In this document: positions 18,598 through 27,161 of the stretch, piece after piece
How the letters are laid out: each line of letters begins with the position of its first letter
How positions within the stretch are numbered: the stretch's first letter is position 1
Origin: Micromonospora chaiyaphumensis
Lineage (GTDB): Bacteria > Actinomycetota > Actinomycetes > Mycobacteriales > Micromonosporaceae
Length of the DNA stretch: 64,000 nt
Direction of reading: 5' to 3'
Assembly: GCF_900091435.1 (NCBI RefSeq)
Contig: NZ_FMCS01000017.1
Span: 1-64,000, forward strand
Made by a program: the position numbers and the translations under genes
The notes under the pieces: generated by a model
Seen by the model: only the letters and a program-made list of their open reading frames with translations
Told to the model about the DNA's origin: nothing
Database searches by the model: none

Positions 18598-19556
18598 AGC
18601 TCGCGGAGCCGGGGCAGCAGCTCCTCCTGCGCCCAGTCCAGGAACATCGGCTGGCTGTCCGCGCCGACCTGGACCAGCGCCACATGGGTGAACCCGGCGT
18701 CGACGAACTTCTTGAACGCCTCGACGTGCCGGTCCACGTCCGGCCCGCAGGGGATCCCCTCGGCCACGTCCTCCTCGCGGACGAACTGGGTGGCCGCGGC
18801 GAAGGCGTCCGGGCCGGGCAGGTCGGCGTTGACCTTCCAGCCCAGGCCGAACCAGCGGAACTGGTCGTGCACGATCTTGCGGCACTCGGCCTCGTCCGGG
18901 CCGTAGCAGATGGCCACCTGCCCGTAGCGGGGCCGGCCCGCGCCGCCGGCCTCCTCGTACATCTCGACCAGGTGCGGCAGCGGGTCGGTGGCGATCATGG
19001 CGTCGGCGTAGTCGGCGGCGAGGGTGGCGGACTGCCGGCCGGAGGCGGCCACGGCCATCGGCACCGGGCGTTCCGGCCGGTCCCAGACGTAGGCGTCGGG
19101 CACGTCGAAGTGGTTGCCGGAGAACGTCAGCGTCTCGCCGTTGAGCAGGGGCCGGATGATCTGGAGCGCCTCCTCGAACATCTCGTGCCGCTGCTGCACG
19201 TGCGGCCACCCGCCCACCACGTGCTCGTTGAGGTTCTCGCCGGCGCCCAGGCCGAGGGTGAACCGCCCGTCCGACAGCACCCCGATCGTGCTGGCCTTCT
19301 GCGCCACCACGGCCGGGTGGTAGCGCCGGATCGGGCAGGTCACGAAGGACATCAGCTCGGCCCGGCTGGTGGCGTGCGCGACCGCACCGAGCACCGACCA
19401 CGCGTACGGGGAGTGGCCCTGCGAGTCCAACCAGGGGTAGTAGTGGTCGGACATCACGAGGTGGTCGAAGCCGGCGGCCTCGGCGCGGACGGCGTGGTCG
19501 ACCAGCTGCTTGGGGCCGGCCTGTTCGCACATGAGGGTGTAGCCGACGTTGACCAT
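18594..19556 (-). CDS. F420-dependent LLM-class oxidoreductase
   Basis: A 320-residue luciferase-like monooxygenase-fold protein of the F420-dependent glucose-6-phosphate dehydrogenase-like branch. Blocks typical of that branch: AGFDHLVMSDHYYPW, SFVTCPIRRYHPAVVAQKAS, RFTLGLGAGENLNEHVVGG and PMAVAASGRQSATLAA. The cofactor would be F420, consistent with an actinobacterium; the substrate is unknown and close relatives are often annotated only by family. ATG at 19556 with AAGGAG. It heads a three-gene unit with the hydrolase and small membrane protein and is divergent from the mannanase gene. Confidence 0.85.
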   Translation of the reverse strand: MVNVGYTLMCEQAGPKQLVDHAVRAEAAGFDHLVMSDHYYPWLDSQGHSPYAWSVLGAVAHATSRAELMSFVTCPIRRYHPAVVAQKASTIGVLSDGRFTLGLGAGENLNEHVVGGWPHVQQRHEMFEEALQIIRPLLNGETLTFSGNHFDVPDAYVWDRPERPVPMAVAASGRQSATLAADYADAMIATDPLPHLVEMYEEAGGAGRPRYGQVAICYGPDEAECRKIVHDQFRWFGLGWKVNADLPGPDAFAAATQFVREEDVAEGIPCGPDVDRHVEAFKKFVDAGFTHVALVQVGADSQPMFLDWAQEELLPRLREL

Positions 19557-19672
19557 GGCACAGCTCCTTCCGGGCGGATCGTCCTCGGATACCCCGCGCA
19601 GCGGCGGTCAACCCTGGTGTCCGCTTCGGCGGCCGCCGTCTTGACGCGGGTGCGGATGCTGCCGGCAGTCGG

Positions 19673-19797
19673 GCTTAACCGGTTCAGACTCCGGTGGCGC
19701 ACCATCCTGTGGTGGGGATGACCGCCCCTGCGGCGGCCCATGGCGACATGGGTCGGCGCAGGGCGCCGCCCCGAACGGCCGCTCTGCTTAACCGGTT
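19673..19797. promoter_or_regulatory. Paired LacI-type operator candidates before the mannanase gene
   Basis: GCTTAACCGGTT occurs twice, at 19673-19684 and 19786-19797, 113 bp apart. The core AACCGGTT is a perfect palindrome with the central CG typical of LacI/GalR-family operators. The 379-bp spacer (19557-19935) between the LLM and mannanase genes otherwise holds nothing I can assign. Looping between two sites is possible. No LacI-type regulator gene is in the window. Confidence 0.5.
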
Positions 19798-19935
19798 GCC
19801 TTCCGCGATCCATCGCCCTACGCTGATGCCTGCGTCCGCCGGGAGTCGGGCGGCGGCTGCCGGGCTCAGCCGCCACGCCCCTCGTCACCATCACCGCACC
19901 CCTTGGGCACGGGGCAGACCTCCCTGAGGACAGCC

Positions 19936-21303
19936 ATGAAGAAACTGCTCTCCGTCGCGGGCGCCGCCCTGCTGACGGTCCTCGCCGCCGTCTTCGCCTT
20001 CGGGCAGCCGGCCCACGCCGCCGCCGGCTTCTCCGTCGCGAACGGCCGGCTCTACGACGCCAACGGCACCGAGTTCGTCATGCGTGGGGTCAACCACGCG
20101 CACACCTGGTACGCGCAGCAGACCACCTCGTTCGCCAACATCAAGGCGCTGGGCGCGAACACGGTCCGGGTGGTGCTGGCCAGCGGCGACCGCTGGCCGA
20201 AGAACAGCGCGGCCGACGTCGCCAACGTCATCTCGCTCTGCAAGGCCAACCGGCTCATCTGCGTCCTGGAGGTGCACGACACCACCGGGTACGGCGAGCA
20301 GAGCGGCGCCATCACCCTGGACCGGGCGGTCGACTACTGGCTCAGCGTTGCCAGCGCGCTCCAGGGCCAGGAGAAGTACGTCATCGTCAACATCGGCAAC
20401 GAGCCGTACGGCAACCAGGGCTACGGCACCTGGGCCACCGACACGGCCAACGCGGTCAAGCGGCTGCGGGCCGGCGGCCTGACCCACACGATCATGGTGG
20501 ATGCCCCGAACTGGGGCCAGGACTGGTCGTTCACCATGCGCGACAATGCCGCGTCGGTCTTCGCCGCCGACCCGCAGAAGAACACCGTCTTCTCGATCCA
20601 CATGTACGGCGTCTTCGACACCGCCGCCGAGATCACCGACTACCTGGGCCGGTTCCGCACCGCGCGGCTGCCCATCGTGGTCGGCGAGTTCGGCTTCAAC
20701 CACTCCGACGGCAACCCCGACGAGGACACCATCCTGGCGTACAGCCAGGCCAACGGGATCGGCTACCTCGGCTGGTCGTGGAGCGGCAACGGCGGCGGCG
20801 TCGAGTACCTCGACATGGTCACCAACTTCGACCCGAACCAGTTGACCACCTGGGGTCAGCGGATCTTCAACGGCGCCAACGGCATCAAGGCCACCGCCCG
20901 GGAGGCCTCGGTCTACGCCGGCACGTCGCCGAGCCCGACCACCAGCCCGACGACCAGCCCGAGCCCGACGACCAGCCCGACCGGCGGCCCCACCCCACCG
21001 CCGGCCGGCTGCACCGCCGTCTACACAATCGTCAACTCCTGGCAGGGCGGCTTCCAGGGCGAGGTCAAGGTGACGGCCGGCGCCGCCGTGATCAGCGGCT
21101 GGACGACGAAGTGGACGTTCGCCAACGGCCAGACCGTCAGCCAGTCCTGGAACGCCGCGGTCAGCGGCAGCGGCGCCGCGTACACCGCGCGCAACGTGGA
21201 CTGGAACGGCCGGCTCGGCGCCGGCGCCAGCACCTCGTTCGGCTTCCTCGGAACCTGGAACGGCAGCAACGCGATCCCCGCGGTGACCTGCACCGCGAGC
21301 TGA
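19936..21303 (+). CDS. Secreted GH5 endo-beta-1,4-mannanase with CBM2
   Basis: A 455-residue secreted enzyme. Signal peptide about 1-28 (MKKLLSVAGAALLTVLAAVF, ending AHA). GH5 domain about 31-325 with GVNHAHTWY, the acid/base Glu156 in NIGNEP and nucleophile Glu251 in VVGEFGFNHSDG; the run VHDTTGYGEQSG and VDAPNWGQDWS match streptomycete mannanases (subfamily 8), so mannan rather than cellulose is the likely substrate. A Ser/Pro/Thr linker (about 331-357) leads to a CBM2 (about 359-455), which normally binds cellulose or xylan, bounded by two Cys. ATG 19936 follows GAGGA. Two LacI-type operator candidates lie upstream. Confidence 0.9.
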   Translation: MKKLLSVAGAALLTVLAAVFAFGQPAHAAAGFSVANGRLYDANGTEFVMRGVNHAHTWYAQQTTSFANIKALGANTVRVVLASGDRWPKNSAADVANVISLCKANRLICVLEVHDTTGYGEQSGAITLDRAVDYWLSVASALQGQEKYVIVNIGNEPYGNQGYGTWATDTANAVKRLRAGGLTHTIMVDAPNWGQDWSFTMRDNAASVFAADPQKNTVFSIHMYGVFDTAAEITDYLGRFRTARLPIVVGEFGFNHSDGNPDEDTILAYSQANGIGYLGWSWSGNGGGVEYLDMVTNFDPNQLTTWGQRIFNGANGIKATAREASVYAGTSPSPTTSPTTSPSPTTSPTGGPTPPPAGCTAVYTIVNSWQGGFQGEVKVTAGAAVISGWTTKWTFANGQTVSQSWNAAVSGSGAAYTARNVDWNGRLGAGASTSFGFLGTWNGSNAIPAVTCTAS

Positions 21304-21311
21304 GCACGACC

Positions 21312-21341
21312 GGTGGCCGGGTCCGCGCGGACCCGGCCACC
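21312..21341 (+). terminator. Terminator-like palindrome after the mannanase gene
   Basis: GGTGGCCGGGTCCGC (21312-21326) is followed directly by its exact inverse complement (21327-21341), forming a 13-bp stem with a 4-nt loop starting 9 bp after the stop codon. No T tract, as is usual in high-GC actinobacteria. Confidence 0.7.
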
Positions 21342-21446
21342 ACCCCTGAACCACCACCTCCCCGTCCTGGTCGGCGAGGAGCAGGGCGATCATGCTGGCG
21401 GCGCTCCTCGCCGGTGTCGGCCTCGGCCGGGTCGTGCACTGAGCGA

Positions 21447-21968
21447 TCAGCGCAGGGCGTGGAGGGTCAGCGCGGCCAGCGAGGGCGCGTCGACGATCTC
21501 GCCGGCCAGCACCATGGACCGGATCTCCGCGTCGGTGAACCGCCGGTGCACCATGTCCTGTTCGGTCACCTCCCGGTCCGGTTCACCCTCGACCAGCCCC
21601 GTCGCCAGGTAGACGTCGAAGCCCTGGGTCGAGAACCCGTACGCCTCGAAGAGGTGCCCGAGGTGGGTGACCGTCTCGGCGCGCAGCCCGGTCTCCTCCG
21701 CCAGTTCCCGGCGGGCCAGGTCGGCGGTGCTGCCGCCGGCTCCGCGTCCCCAGCTGCCCTGCGGGAACTCCCACGCCCGCCGGCCCACCGGGTAACGAAA
21801 CTGCTCCACCAGCCAGAAGCCCTCGGCCCAGCGGGGCAGCACCAGGGCGAAGTCCGGCTTCTCGACCACCCCATAGATGCCCGTCGAGCCGTCCGGCCGC
21901 CGGACGCGATCCTCCCGCACGGTCATCCAGGGGTTGGTGTAGACGGTCCGGCTGTCCAGGCGCTCCAT
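21447..21968 (-). CDS. Nudix hydrolase (ADP-ribose pyrophosphatase-like)
   Basis: A 173-residue Nudix-fold protein. The Nudix box reads GGSTADLARRELAEETGL: the REL-x-EE core is intact, but the first Glu of the consensus GX5EX7REUXEE is Gly. EFPQGSW and an N-terminal YTNPWMTVREDRVRRPDG resemble the ADP-ribose/nucleoside-diphosphate-sugar branch. ATG at 21968 is chosen; an in-frame GTG lies one codon upstream. It ends beside the mannanase terminator and its own upstream neighbour is the sigma factor gene on the same strand, 31 bp away. Substrate not assignable; hydrolysis of a nucleoside diphosphate linked to X is the family activity. Confidence 0.83.
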   Translation of the reverse strand: MERLDSRTVYTNPWMTVREDRVRRPDGSTGIYGVVEKPDFALVLPRWAEGFWLVEQFRYPVGRRAWEFPQGSWGRGAGGSTADLARRELAEETGLRAETVTHLGHLFEAYGFSTQGFDVYLATGLVEGEPDREVTEQDMVHRRFTDAEIRSMVLAGEIVDAPSLAALTLHALR

Positions 21969-21999
21969 CACATGATGATCCCAGCCGGGACCGCGTCGG

Positions 22000-23190
22000 T
22001 CAGCCCCCGCTCGCCAGCCGGGCCGCGCGCATGAGCAGGTAGTCGTGTTCGGGGCGGCTCGTGGTGCGGCCGGCGGCGGCCCGGTAGTGCCGCGCGGCCG
22101 CGTCCCGGTCGCCGGCCATCTCGTGCAGGTGCGCCCGGGCCGCGTCGAGCCGGTGGTGCTCGGTCAGCCGGGGGTCGGCGGCCAGCGCCTCCAGGGCGGC
22201 CAGCCCGGCGGCCGGACCGTGCACCATCGCGGTCGCGACCGCCCGGTTGAGCGACACCACGGGGCTTCCGGTCAGTCGGTCCAGCACCCCGTAGAGGGCG
22301 AGGATCTGCGGCCAGTCGGTCCGCTCCGCGGTCGGTGCCTCGTCGTGCAGGGCGGCGATGGCGGCCTGGAGCTGGTAGGGCCCGACGGGCCCCCGGGCCA
22401 TGGCCCGGGTGACCAGGGCGGTCCCCTCGGCGATCGCGGCGGCGTCCCACCGGGAGCGGTCCTGCTCGGCCAGGGAGATCAGCTCGCCGGACGCGCCGGT
22501 CCGGGCGGCGGCCCGGGCCTCGGTGAGCAGCATCAGGGCGAGCAGCCCGGCCACCTCGCTGTCGTCGGGCAGCAGCGCGTGCATGGCGCGGGTCAGCCGG
22601 ATGGCCTCCTCGGAGAGGTCGACCCGGCGCAGGTCGTCACCGAGGCTCGCGGTGTGCCCCTCGGTGAAGATCAGGTAGAGCACGTGCAGGACGGCGGCCA
22701 GCCGGGCCTGCCGTTCGTCCTCGGCCGGCATCCGGAACGGCAGGCCGGAGGACCTGATGCGCTGCTTGGCCCGGCTGATCCGCTGCGCCATCGTGGCCTC
22801 GGGGACGAGGAAGGCGCGGGCGATCTCGGCGGTGCTGAGCCCACCGACCGCGCGCAGGGTCAGCGCGATCGCGGACGGCGTGGACAGCGTCGGGTGGCAG
22901 CAGAGGAAGAGCAGCACCAGGGTGTCGTCCCGGTCCGCGGTCAGCGGTTCGTCGGCGGCCGGCGCGGTCCGCCGGTCGTCACCACCGCGCCGGGCGGCCC
23001 GGTCCTCCCGGTCGCGGCGGGCCGCCTCGCCGCGGACCAGCTCGATCATCCGCCGGTACGCGACCTGGACGAGCCAGCCGCGCGGATTGTCCGGCAGCCC
23101 TTCGGCGGGCCACTGGGTGGCCGCGGCCAGCAGGGCCTCCTGCACCGCGTCCTCGGCCGTGGCGAAGTCGCCGAACCGGCGGGCGAGCAC
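22000..23190 (-). CDS. ECF sigma factor with C-terminal TPR-like extension (ECF42-like)
   Basis: An RNA polymerase sigma factor of at least 396 residues. Region 2 is seen in FATAEDAVQEALLAAATQWP and DNPRGWLVQVAYRRMIELVR, region 4 in LTLRAVGGLSTAEIARAFLV and EATMAQRISRAKQRI; the remaining 230 residues are an alpha-helical domain typical of ECF42 factors, which pair with DGPF/YCII proteins instead of anti-sigma factors. The YCII gene is directly upstream. Homologous sequence (DHTVEDLLRELAPQVLG) continues in frame upstream of the GTG at 23190 up to the YCII stop, with no ATG, GTG or TTG; the true start may be the CTG at 23253-23251. See findings. Confidence 0.85.
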   Translation of the reverse strand: MLARRFGDFATAEDAVQEALLAAATQWPAEGLPDNPRGWLVQVAYRRMIELVRGEAARRDREDRAARRGGDDRRTAPAADEPLTADRDDTLVLLFLCCHPTLSTPSAIALTLRAVGGLSTAEIARAFLVPEATMAQRISRAKQRIRSSGLPFRMPAEDERQARLAAVLHVLYLIFTEGHTASLGDDLRRVDLSEEAIRLTRAMHALLPDDSEVAGLLALMLLTEARAAARTGASGELISLAEQDRSRWDAAAIAEGTALVTRAMARGPVGPYQLQAAIAALHDEAPTAERTDWPQILALYGVLDRLTGSPVVSLNRAVATAMVHGPAAGLAALEALAADPRLTEHHRLDAARAHLHEMAGDRDAAARHYRAAAGRTTSRPEHDYLLMRAARLASGG

Positions 23191-23256
23191 GCCGAGGACC
23201 TGCGGCGCGAGTTCGCGCAGCAGGTCCTCGACGGTGTGGTCCGGTACGCCCAGGGG

Positions 23257-23658
23257 TCACAGCTCCTGCGGCGGCGCCGACATGACGGGGTGCACCTCGA
23301 TCGGCATGTTCAGCGGACGCCCGCCCGGCCCGGGCGCGGTGGAGATGTGTGCCGCGATCTCCACGGCCCGCTGCGGCGTCTCGCAGTCCACGATCCACCA
23401 GCCGGCCAGGAACTCCTTCGTCTCGGCGAACGGCCCCTCGGTGACCACCGGCGCGCCGTTCTCGCCGGCCCGGACGATCCGCGCCTGCTGCGGCCCGCCC
23501 AGACCCTCGCCCTGGACGAACTCCCCGTCGGCGACGAGCTTCGCGTTGACGTCCCCCATGAACCCGATGTGCGCCCGGATCTCCTCCGGCGTCCAGGTGT
23601 CGATCGAGGGGAAGTCGGTCCCGGCGGCGCTGAACTGCATCAGCAGCATGTACTTCAC
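23257..23658 (-). CDS. YCII/DGPF-domain protein, partner of the ECF sigma factor
   Basis: A 133-residue YCII-related protein: KYMLLMQFSAAG at the N-terminus, then VTEGPFAETKEFLAGWWIVD, the DGPF-family signature, and a C-terminal NMPIEVHPVMS. GTG at 23658 is preceded by GAGGAG; an 8-bp hairpin (AGCACCGA 23678-23685 / TCGGTGCT 23689-23696) lies in the leader. Its stop codon is in the same frame as the downstream sigma factor, so the two reading frames are separated only by that TGA. In ECF42 systems this protein is thought to be under sigma control; molecular function is unknown. Confidence 0.85.
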   Translation of the reverse strand: MKYMLLMQFSAAGTDFPSIDTWTPEEIRAHIGFMGDVNAKLVADGEFVQGEGLGGPQQARIVRAGENGAPVVTEGPFAETKEFLAGWWIVDCETPQRAVEIAAHISTAPGPGGRPLNMPIEVHPVMSAPPQEL

Positions 23659-23758
23659 GATTCGCTCCTCACGCCCGAGCACCGATTCTCGGTGCTTCCA
23701 CCCTCCGGTAGAAGCTGCCACCCCGCTTCTCGACATCCGTGGGGAAGAAATTTCCGCG

Positions 23759-24745
23759 TCAGCCGGTCGCGCAGGAGACGGTGGGCCAGGTCCGGTTGCC
23801 GTTGTGCTGGATGGTGACGCCGAAGGTGTTGCCGCCGCCGTTCGGCCGGGCGACCATCGTCTGGGCGTTGGGCCAGGTGGCGGTGGCGTTCCAGACGTTG
23901 ATGATCTTAGCGGGGGACGGCACGTTCATGGTGACCGTCCAGGTGCTGGCGCCGGACACGGTGACGGTGAGGTTGTAGCGGTCGCTCCACTGCTGCCCGG
24001 CCGAGAGCGTCGCGGTGCAACCGCTCCCGCCGCCACCGCCACCGCCACCGTCGGGCGCCACGGCGCGGCCGGTCACCGGCGAGATCATGCCGGCGCACAG
24101 GCCACGGCCGGCCAGCCCCTGGGCAATACGGGGGATCGCGGCCAGCGTGTTGGCGGGCCAGTCGTGCATGAGGATGACCTGGCCGTTGGTGAGCCGGGCG
24201 TTGGCCTGCACGATCGCGTCGACGCTCGCCCCGTTCCAGTCCTGCGAGTCGACGTCCCAGATGATCTGGGTCAGGCCGTACCTCGCCAGCACCGACTGCA
24301 CGGTCGAGTTGGTCTCACCGTACGGCGGGCGGAACAGCTTCGGCGTGCCGCCGCCGGCGTTGGCGATGGCCTGCTGGGTACGCGAGATCTCGGATTCGAT
24401 CTGCGCCTGGCCCAGCTGGGTCAGGTGCGGGTGGGTGTAGCTGTGGTTGGCGACCCACATCCCGGCGCTGACCTGCGCCCGCACCTGAGCCGGGTTGGCG
24501 GCCGCGTACTGGCCCTGGTTGAACATCGTGGCCCGCAGCCCGTTCTGCCGCAGCGCGGTGAGCAGGGCCGGGGTGTTGCTGGACGGGCCGTCGTCGAACG
24601 TCAGCCCGACGTACCCGTTACAGGCGGCGGCCCGGGCCGGGGCGGCCGTGACGGTGAGCGTGACGGCCAGGCAGCCCGCCGCGACCAGGGCGGCCGCGGC
24701 TAGTCCCGCGGCCAGGGATCGCGTCGACGGTGTTCTGCTCCACAT
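23759..24745 (-). CDS. Secreted CE4 polysaccharide deacetylase with CBM2-like domain
   Basis: A 328-residue secreted protein. Signal peptide about 1-39 ([20 protein letters not shown] ... ARA). The NodB/CE4 catalytic domain shows motif 1 [10 protein letters not shown], motif 2 HSYTHPHL, motif 3 RPPYGETN, motif 4 WDVDSQDW and motif 5 VILMHDW. A run of nine Gly plus Ser, encoded by an almost pure CCGCCA-type repeat near 24026-24050, links to a C-terminal CBM2-like domain (about 235-328). Closest in feel to streptomycete acetyl-xylan esterases; chitin or peptidoglycan deacetylase cannot be excluded. ATG 24745, with GAGGAGGG upstream. Confidence 0.88.
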   Translation of the reverse strand: MWSRTPSTRSLAAGLAAAALVAAGCLAVTLTVTAAPARAAACNGYVGLTFDDGPSSNTPALLTALRQNGLRATMFNQGQYAAANPAQVRAQVSAGMWVANHSYTHPHLTQLGQAQIESEISRTQQAIANAGGGTPKLFRPPYGETNSTVQSVLARYGLTQIIWDVDSQDWNGASVDAIVQANARLTNGQVILMHDWPANTLAAIPRIAQGLAGRGLCAGMISPVTGRAVAPDGGGGGGGGSGCTATLSAGQQWSDRYNLTVTVSGASTWTVTMNVPSPAKIINVWNATATWPNAQTMVARPNGGGNTFGVTIQHNGNRTWPTVSCATG

Positions 24746-24918
24746 GCGGCTGTGCCCTCCTCGTGGTGGTGGGTCGGCCGGACCTCACATCGATGGACGT
24801 CGAGGTCTGTCGGCGGCGCCAGTATTTGCCCGCCGTCGACACGGAGTCAAGAATTTCCGGAAGTGCGGCACGCGGCAGCGCACGCCACGGAGGTGAGCGA
24901 GCCCGATGCGGACGGCTC

Positions 24919-24952
24919 GGCGGCCGGAAGTTTCGAGTCCCTTCCGGCCGCC
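24919..24952 (-). terminator. Terminator-like hairpin after the alpha-galactosidase gene
   Basis: GGCGGCCGGAAG (24919-24930) and CTTCCGGCCGCC (24941-24952) form a perfect 12-bp stem with a 10-nt loop, 13 bp past the stop of the minus-strand alpha-galactosidase gene. The 220-bp spacer 24746-24965 holds nothing else assignable. Confidence 0.65.
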
Positions 24953-24965
24953 GCCTGAACCGCCC

Positions 24966-27161
24966 TCAGCCCGCCGCCGTGACCTCCAGCAGCAACGCCT
25001 GCTCGGGGTGCAGCGCGGGCAGTTGCACGCCGACCGACCCGAGCACGGACCCGCTCAGGGTCACCCCGGCGTCCGAGGCCAGCCAGGCCGGCGGAACCAG
25101 TTCCAGCAGGGCCGGCTCCGGCACCCCGGCCGGCGGCCGCACGCGGTAGCGCCGCGCCGGGTCCAGCCCCGGCAGCCGCACCGCGCCCGGCACCTGCGCC
25201 GCCGAGGTGGCCAGCCGCGAGACCGCGTACACGGCGTGGGAGCCGTCGTGGGCGACCACGCCGTGGGCCTGGACGGCCGGGTCCGGGTGGTCGACCCGGA
25301 CCACCCGGCCACCGTGCAGCAGCGGGCGGAGCCGCTTGTGCAGCGCCACCCAGGCGGCGAGCTCCGCCCGCTCGGCGGCGCCGATCCCGCTGATGTCCCA
25401 CTCGATGCCGTGGTGGCCGAAGAGTGCCGTGACCGCCCGGAAGCCCAGGTCGTGGACCCGGTGGGTGGTGTGCGAGCGCTCCGGTCCGATGTGGGTGCCG
25501 ATCAGCTCGGGCGGCAGCAGCAGGCCGGTCCAGCGCTGGATCGACAGCCGCTCCAGGGCGTCGTTGCAGTCGCTGGCCCACACCCGGTCGGTGCGGCGCA
25601 GGATCTCGAGGTCGACGCGGGCGCCGCCGGAGGAGCAGCTCTCGATCTCCACCTGCGGGTGCCGGGCGCGCAGGTCGTCGAGGAGCCGGTAGACGGCGAC
25701 GGTCTGCGCGTGCACGCCCGGCCGGCCGCCGTGCCCGGCCTCGGTGAGGTCCCGGTTGTGGTCCCACTTCAGGTACGCGATGCCGTCGTGCTCGCTCAGC
25801 ACCGCGTCCAGCCGGCCGAGCACGTGGGCGTACGCGTCCGGGTGCGCCAGGTCGAGCACCTGCTGGTGCCGCCACTCGGGCGGCAGCCGGTCGGGCGCCT
25901 GCAGCACCCAGTCCGGGTGGGCCCGGAACAGGTCCGAGTCCGGGTTGACCATCTCCGGCTCGACCCACAGACCGAACTGCATGCCGTGCTTGCGGACGTG
26001 GTCGATGAGCGGTTGCAGCCCGCCCGGCCAGACCTCGTCGTCCACCCACCAGTCGCCGAGCCCGGCCCGGTCGTGCCGCCGGCCGCGGAACCAGCCGTCG
26101 TCCAGGACGAAGCGTTCCACGCCCACCTCGGCGGCGCGGTCGGCGAGACCCTTCAGCCGGTCGAGGTCGTGGTCGAAGTAGACCGCCTCCCACACGTTCA
26201 ACGTCACCGGGCGCGGGCCGCGGGGGTGCTCCGGCCGGGCCCGCAGGTGGGTGTGCAGCACGTCGCTGAGCCCGTCCAGCCCGTCGGCGGAGTGCACCGC
26301 GTAGAGCAGGGGAGTGGCGTACTCCTCGCCCGGGCCGAGCAGCAGCTCGCCGGGGGCGAGCAGCTCACCGCCGCCCAGCGTGGCCTCGCCGGTCGGCCGG
26401 CGCTCGGCCACCGTGACGTGGTCGCCGCTCCACGCCGTGTGCACCGCCCACACCTCGCCGTGCCCGAAGCCGAACGCCGGGGTGCCGGCCACCAGCAGCA
26501 GGGTGGCGTCGTGGCCGGTCCGGCCGTGCCGCCCCTCGCGCACCCAGGCGCCCATCGGCCACGGGTGCCGCTGCGGCGCGCGCTCCCGGCACCAGCGCCC
26601 GGTCAGGTCGAGCAGCTCGGTGGCGACCGCCGGCACCGGCAGCACCGGCGTCAGCTCGCGTACCTCGTAGGGCCGGTCGCCGTCGTTGCGCAGCCGGTGC
26701 CGCACGGTGAGCAGCCCCGCCGGGGTCAGGGTGATCTCGACGGTCAGCGACAACCCGGCGCCCGGGTCCGCGGCCCGCACGGTCACCCGCGCGGCCCCGG
26801 CCCCGCCGCGGTCCCGCTCCTCGCCGGATACGCGCACCGCGTCCCCGCCACCGCCACGCGGGTCGTCGACGTCGATCGCGTCGAGGCGGAAGGCGGTCGA
26901 CCAGTCCCGGCCCTCCCGGTGCCCGGCCAGGCCGGGCCGGCCGCTCCAACCGGCGCTCGCCTCGGGTAGCAGCGACAGCACGGTCGGCGCGTCGAAGCTG
27001 CTCGGCACGACCGGCGGGACGGTGGCGTCGACCAGCGCGGGCAGGTCGTCGGCGGGCAGCGGTCCGAGGTCGGCGCCCCAGTGCACGACCCGGGGCAGGC
27101 CGGGGCCGCGCGCGTCGAGCACCAGGCTGGTCCGCGCGCGGCGCAGGTGGACGATGGTCAT
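24966..27161 (-). CDS. GH36 alpha-galactosidase
   Basis: A 731-residue cytoplasmic GH36 enzyme. The N-terminal beta-sandwich (1-300) is followed by the (beta/alpha)8 barrel with LNVWEAVYFDHD, FVLDDGWF, GLWVEPEMVNPDSDLF, the nucleophile Asp467 in YLKWDHNRD and the acid/base Asp531 in WASDCNDALER, then SHTTHRVHDLGFRA and a C-terminal beta domain. It removes terminal alpha-1,6-galactose from melibiose, raffinose or galactomanno-oligosaccharides. No signal peptide, so it acts on imported sugar. Its ATG at 27161 overlaps the stop of the upstream permease (ATGA), making it the last gene of the importer operon. Confidence 0.93.
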   Translation of the reverse strand: MTIVHLRRARTSLVLDARGPGLPRVVHWGADLGPLPADDLPALVDATVPPVVPSSFDAPTVLSLLPEASAGWSGRPGLAGHREGRDWSTAFRLDAIDVDDPRGGGGDAVRVSGEERDRGGAGAARVTVRAADPGAGLSLTVEITLTPAGLLTVRHRLRNDGDRPYEVRELTPVLPVPAVATELLDLTGRWCRERAPQRHPWPMGAWVREGRHGRTGHDATLLLVAGTPAFGFGHGEVWAVHTAWSGDHVTVAERRPTGEATLGGGELLAPGELLLGPGEEYATPLLYAVHSADGLDGLSDVLHTHLRARPEHPRGPRPVTLNVWEAVYFDHDLDRLKGLADRAAEVGVERFVLDDGWFRGRRHDRAGLGDWWVDDEVWPGGLQPLIDHVRKHGMQFGLWVEPEMVNPDSDLFRAHPDWVLQAPDRLPPEWRHQQVLDLAHPDAYAHVLGRLDAVLSEHDGIAYLKWDHNRDLTEAGHGGRPGVHAQTVAVYRLLDDLRARHPQVEIESCSSGGARVDLEILRRTDRVWASDCNDALERLSIQRWTGLLLPPELIGTHIGPERSHTTHRVHDLGFRAVTALFGHHGIEWDISGIGAAERAELAAWVALHKRLRPLLHGGRVVRVDHPDPAVQAHGVVAHDGSHAVYAVSRLATSAAQVPGAVRLPGLDPARRYRVRPPAGVPEPALLELVPPAWLASDAGVTLSGSVLGSVGVQLPALHPEQALLLEVTAAG

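Noticed and set aside
21388-21441. Short ORF starting MLAALLAGVGLGRVVH after the mannanase gene
   Set aside because: Only 16 codons, no ribosome site, inside a terminator-bearing spacer.
22045-24703. Overlapping long plus-strand frames across 22-24.7 kb
   Set aside because: Opposite strand of the sigma factor, YCII and deacetylase genes; no recognisable domains.
24752-24958. Plus-strand ORF of 68 codons between deacetylase and alpha-galactosidase genes
   Set aside because: No ribosome site, no family features, and it runs through the terminator hairpin at 24919-24952.
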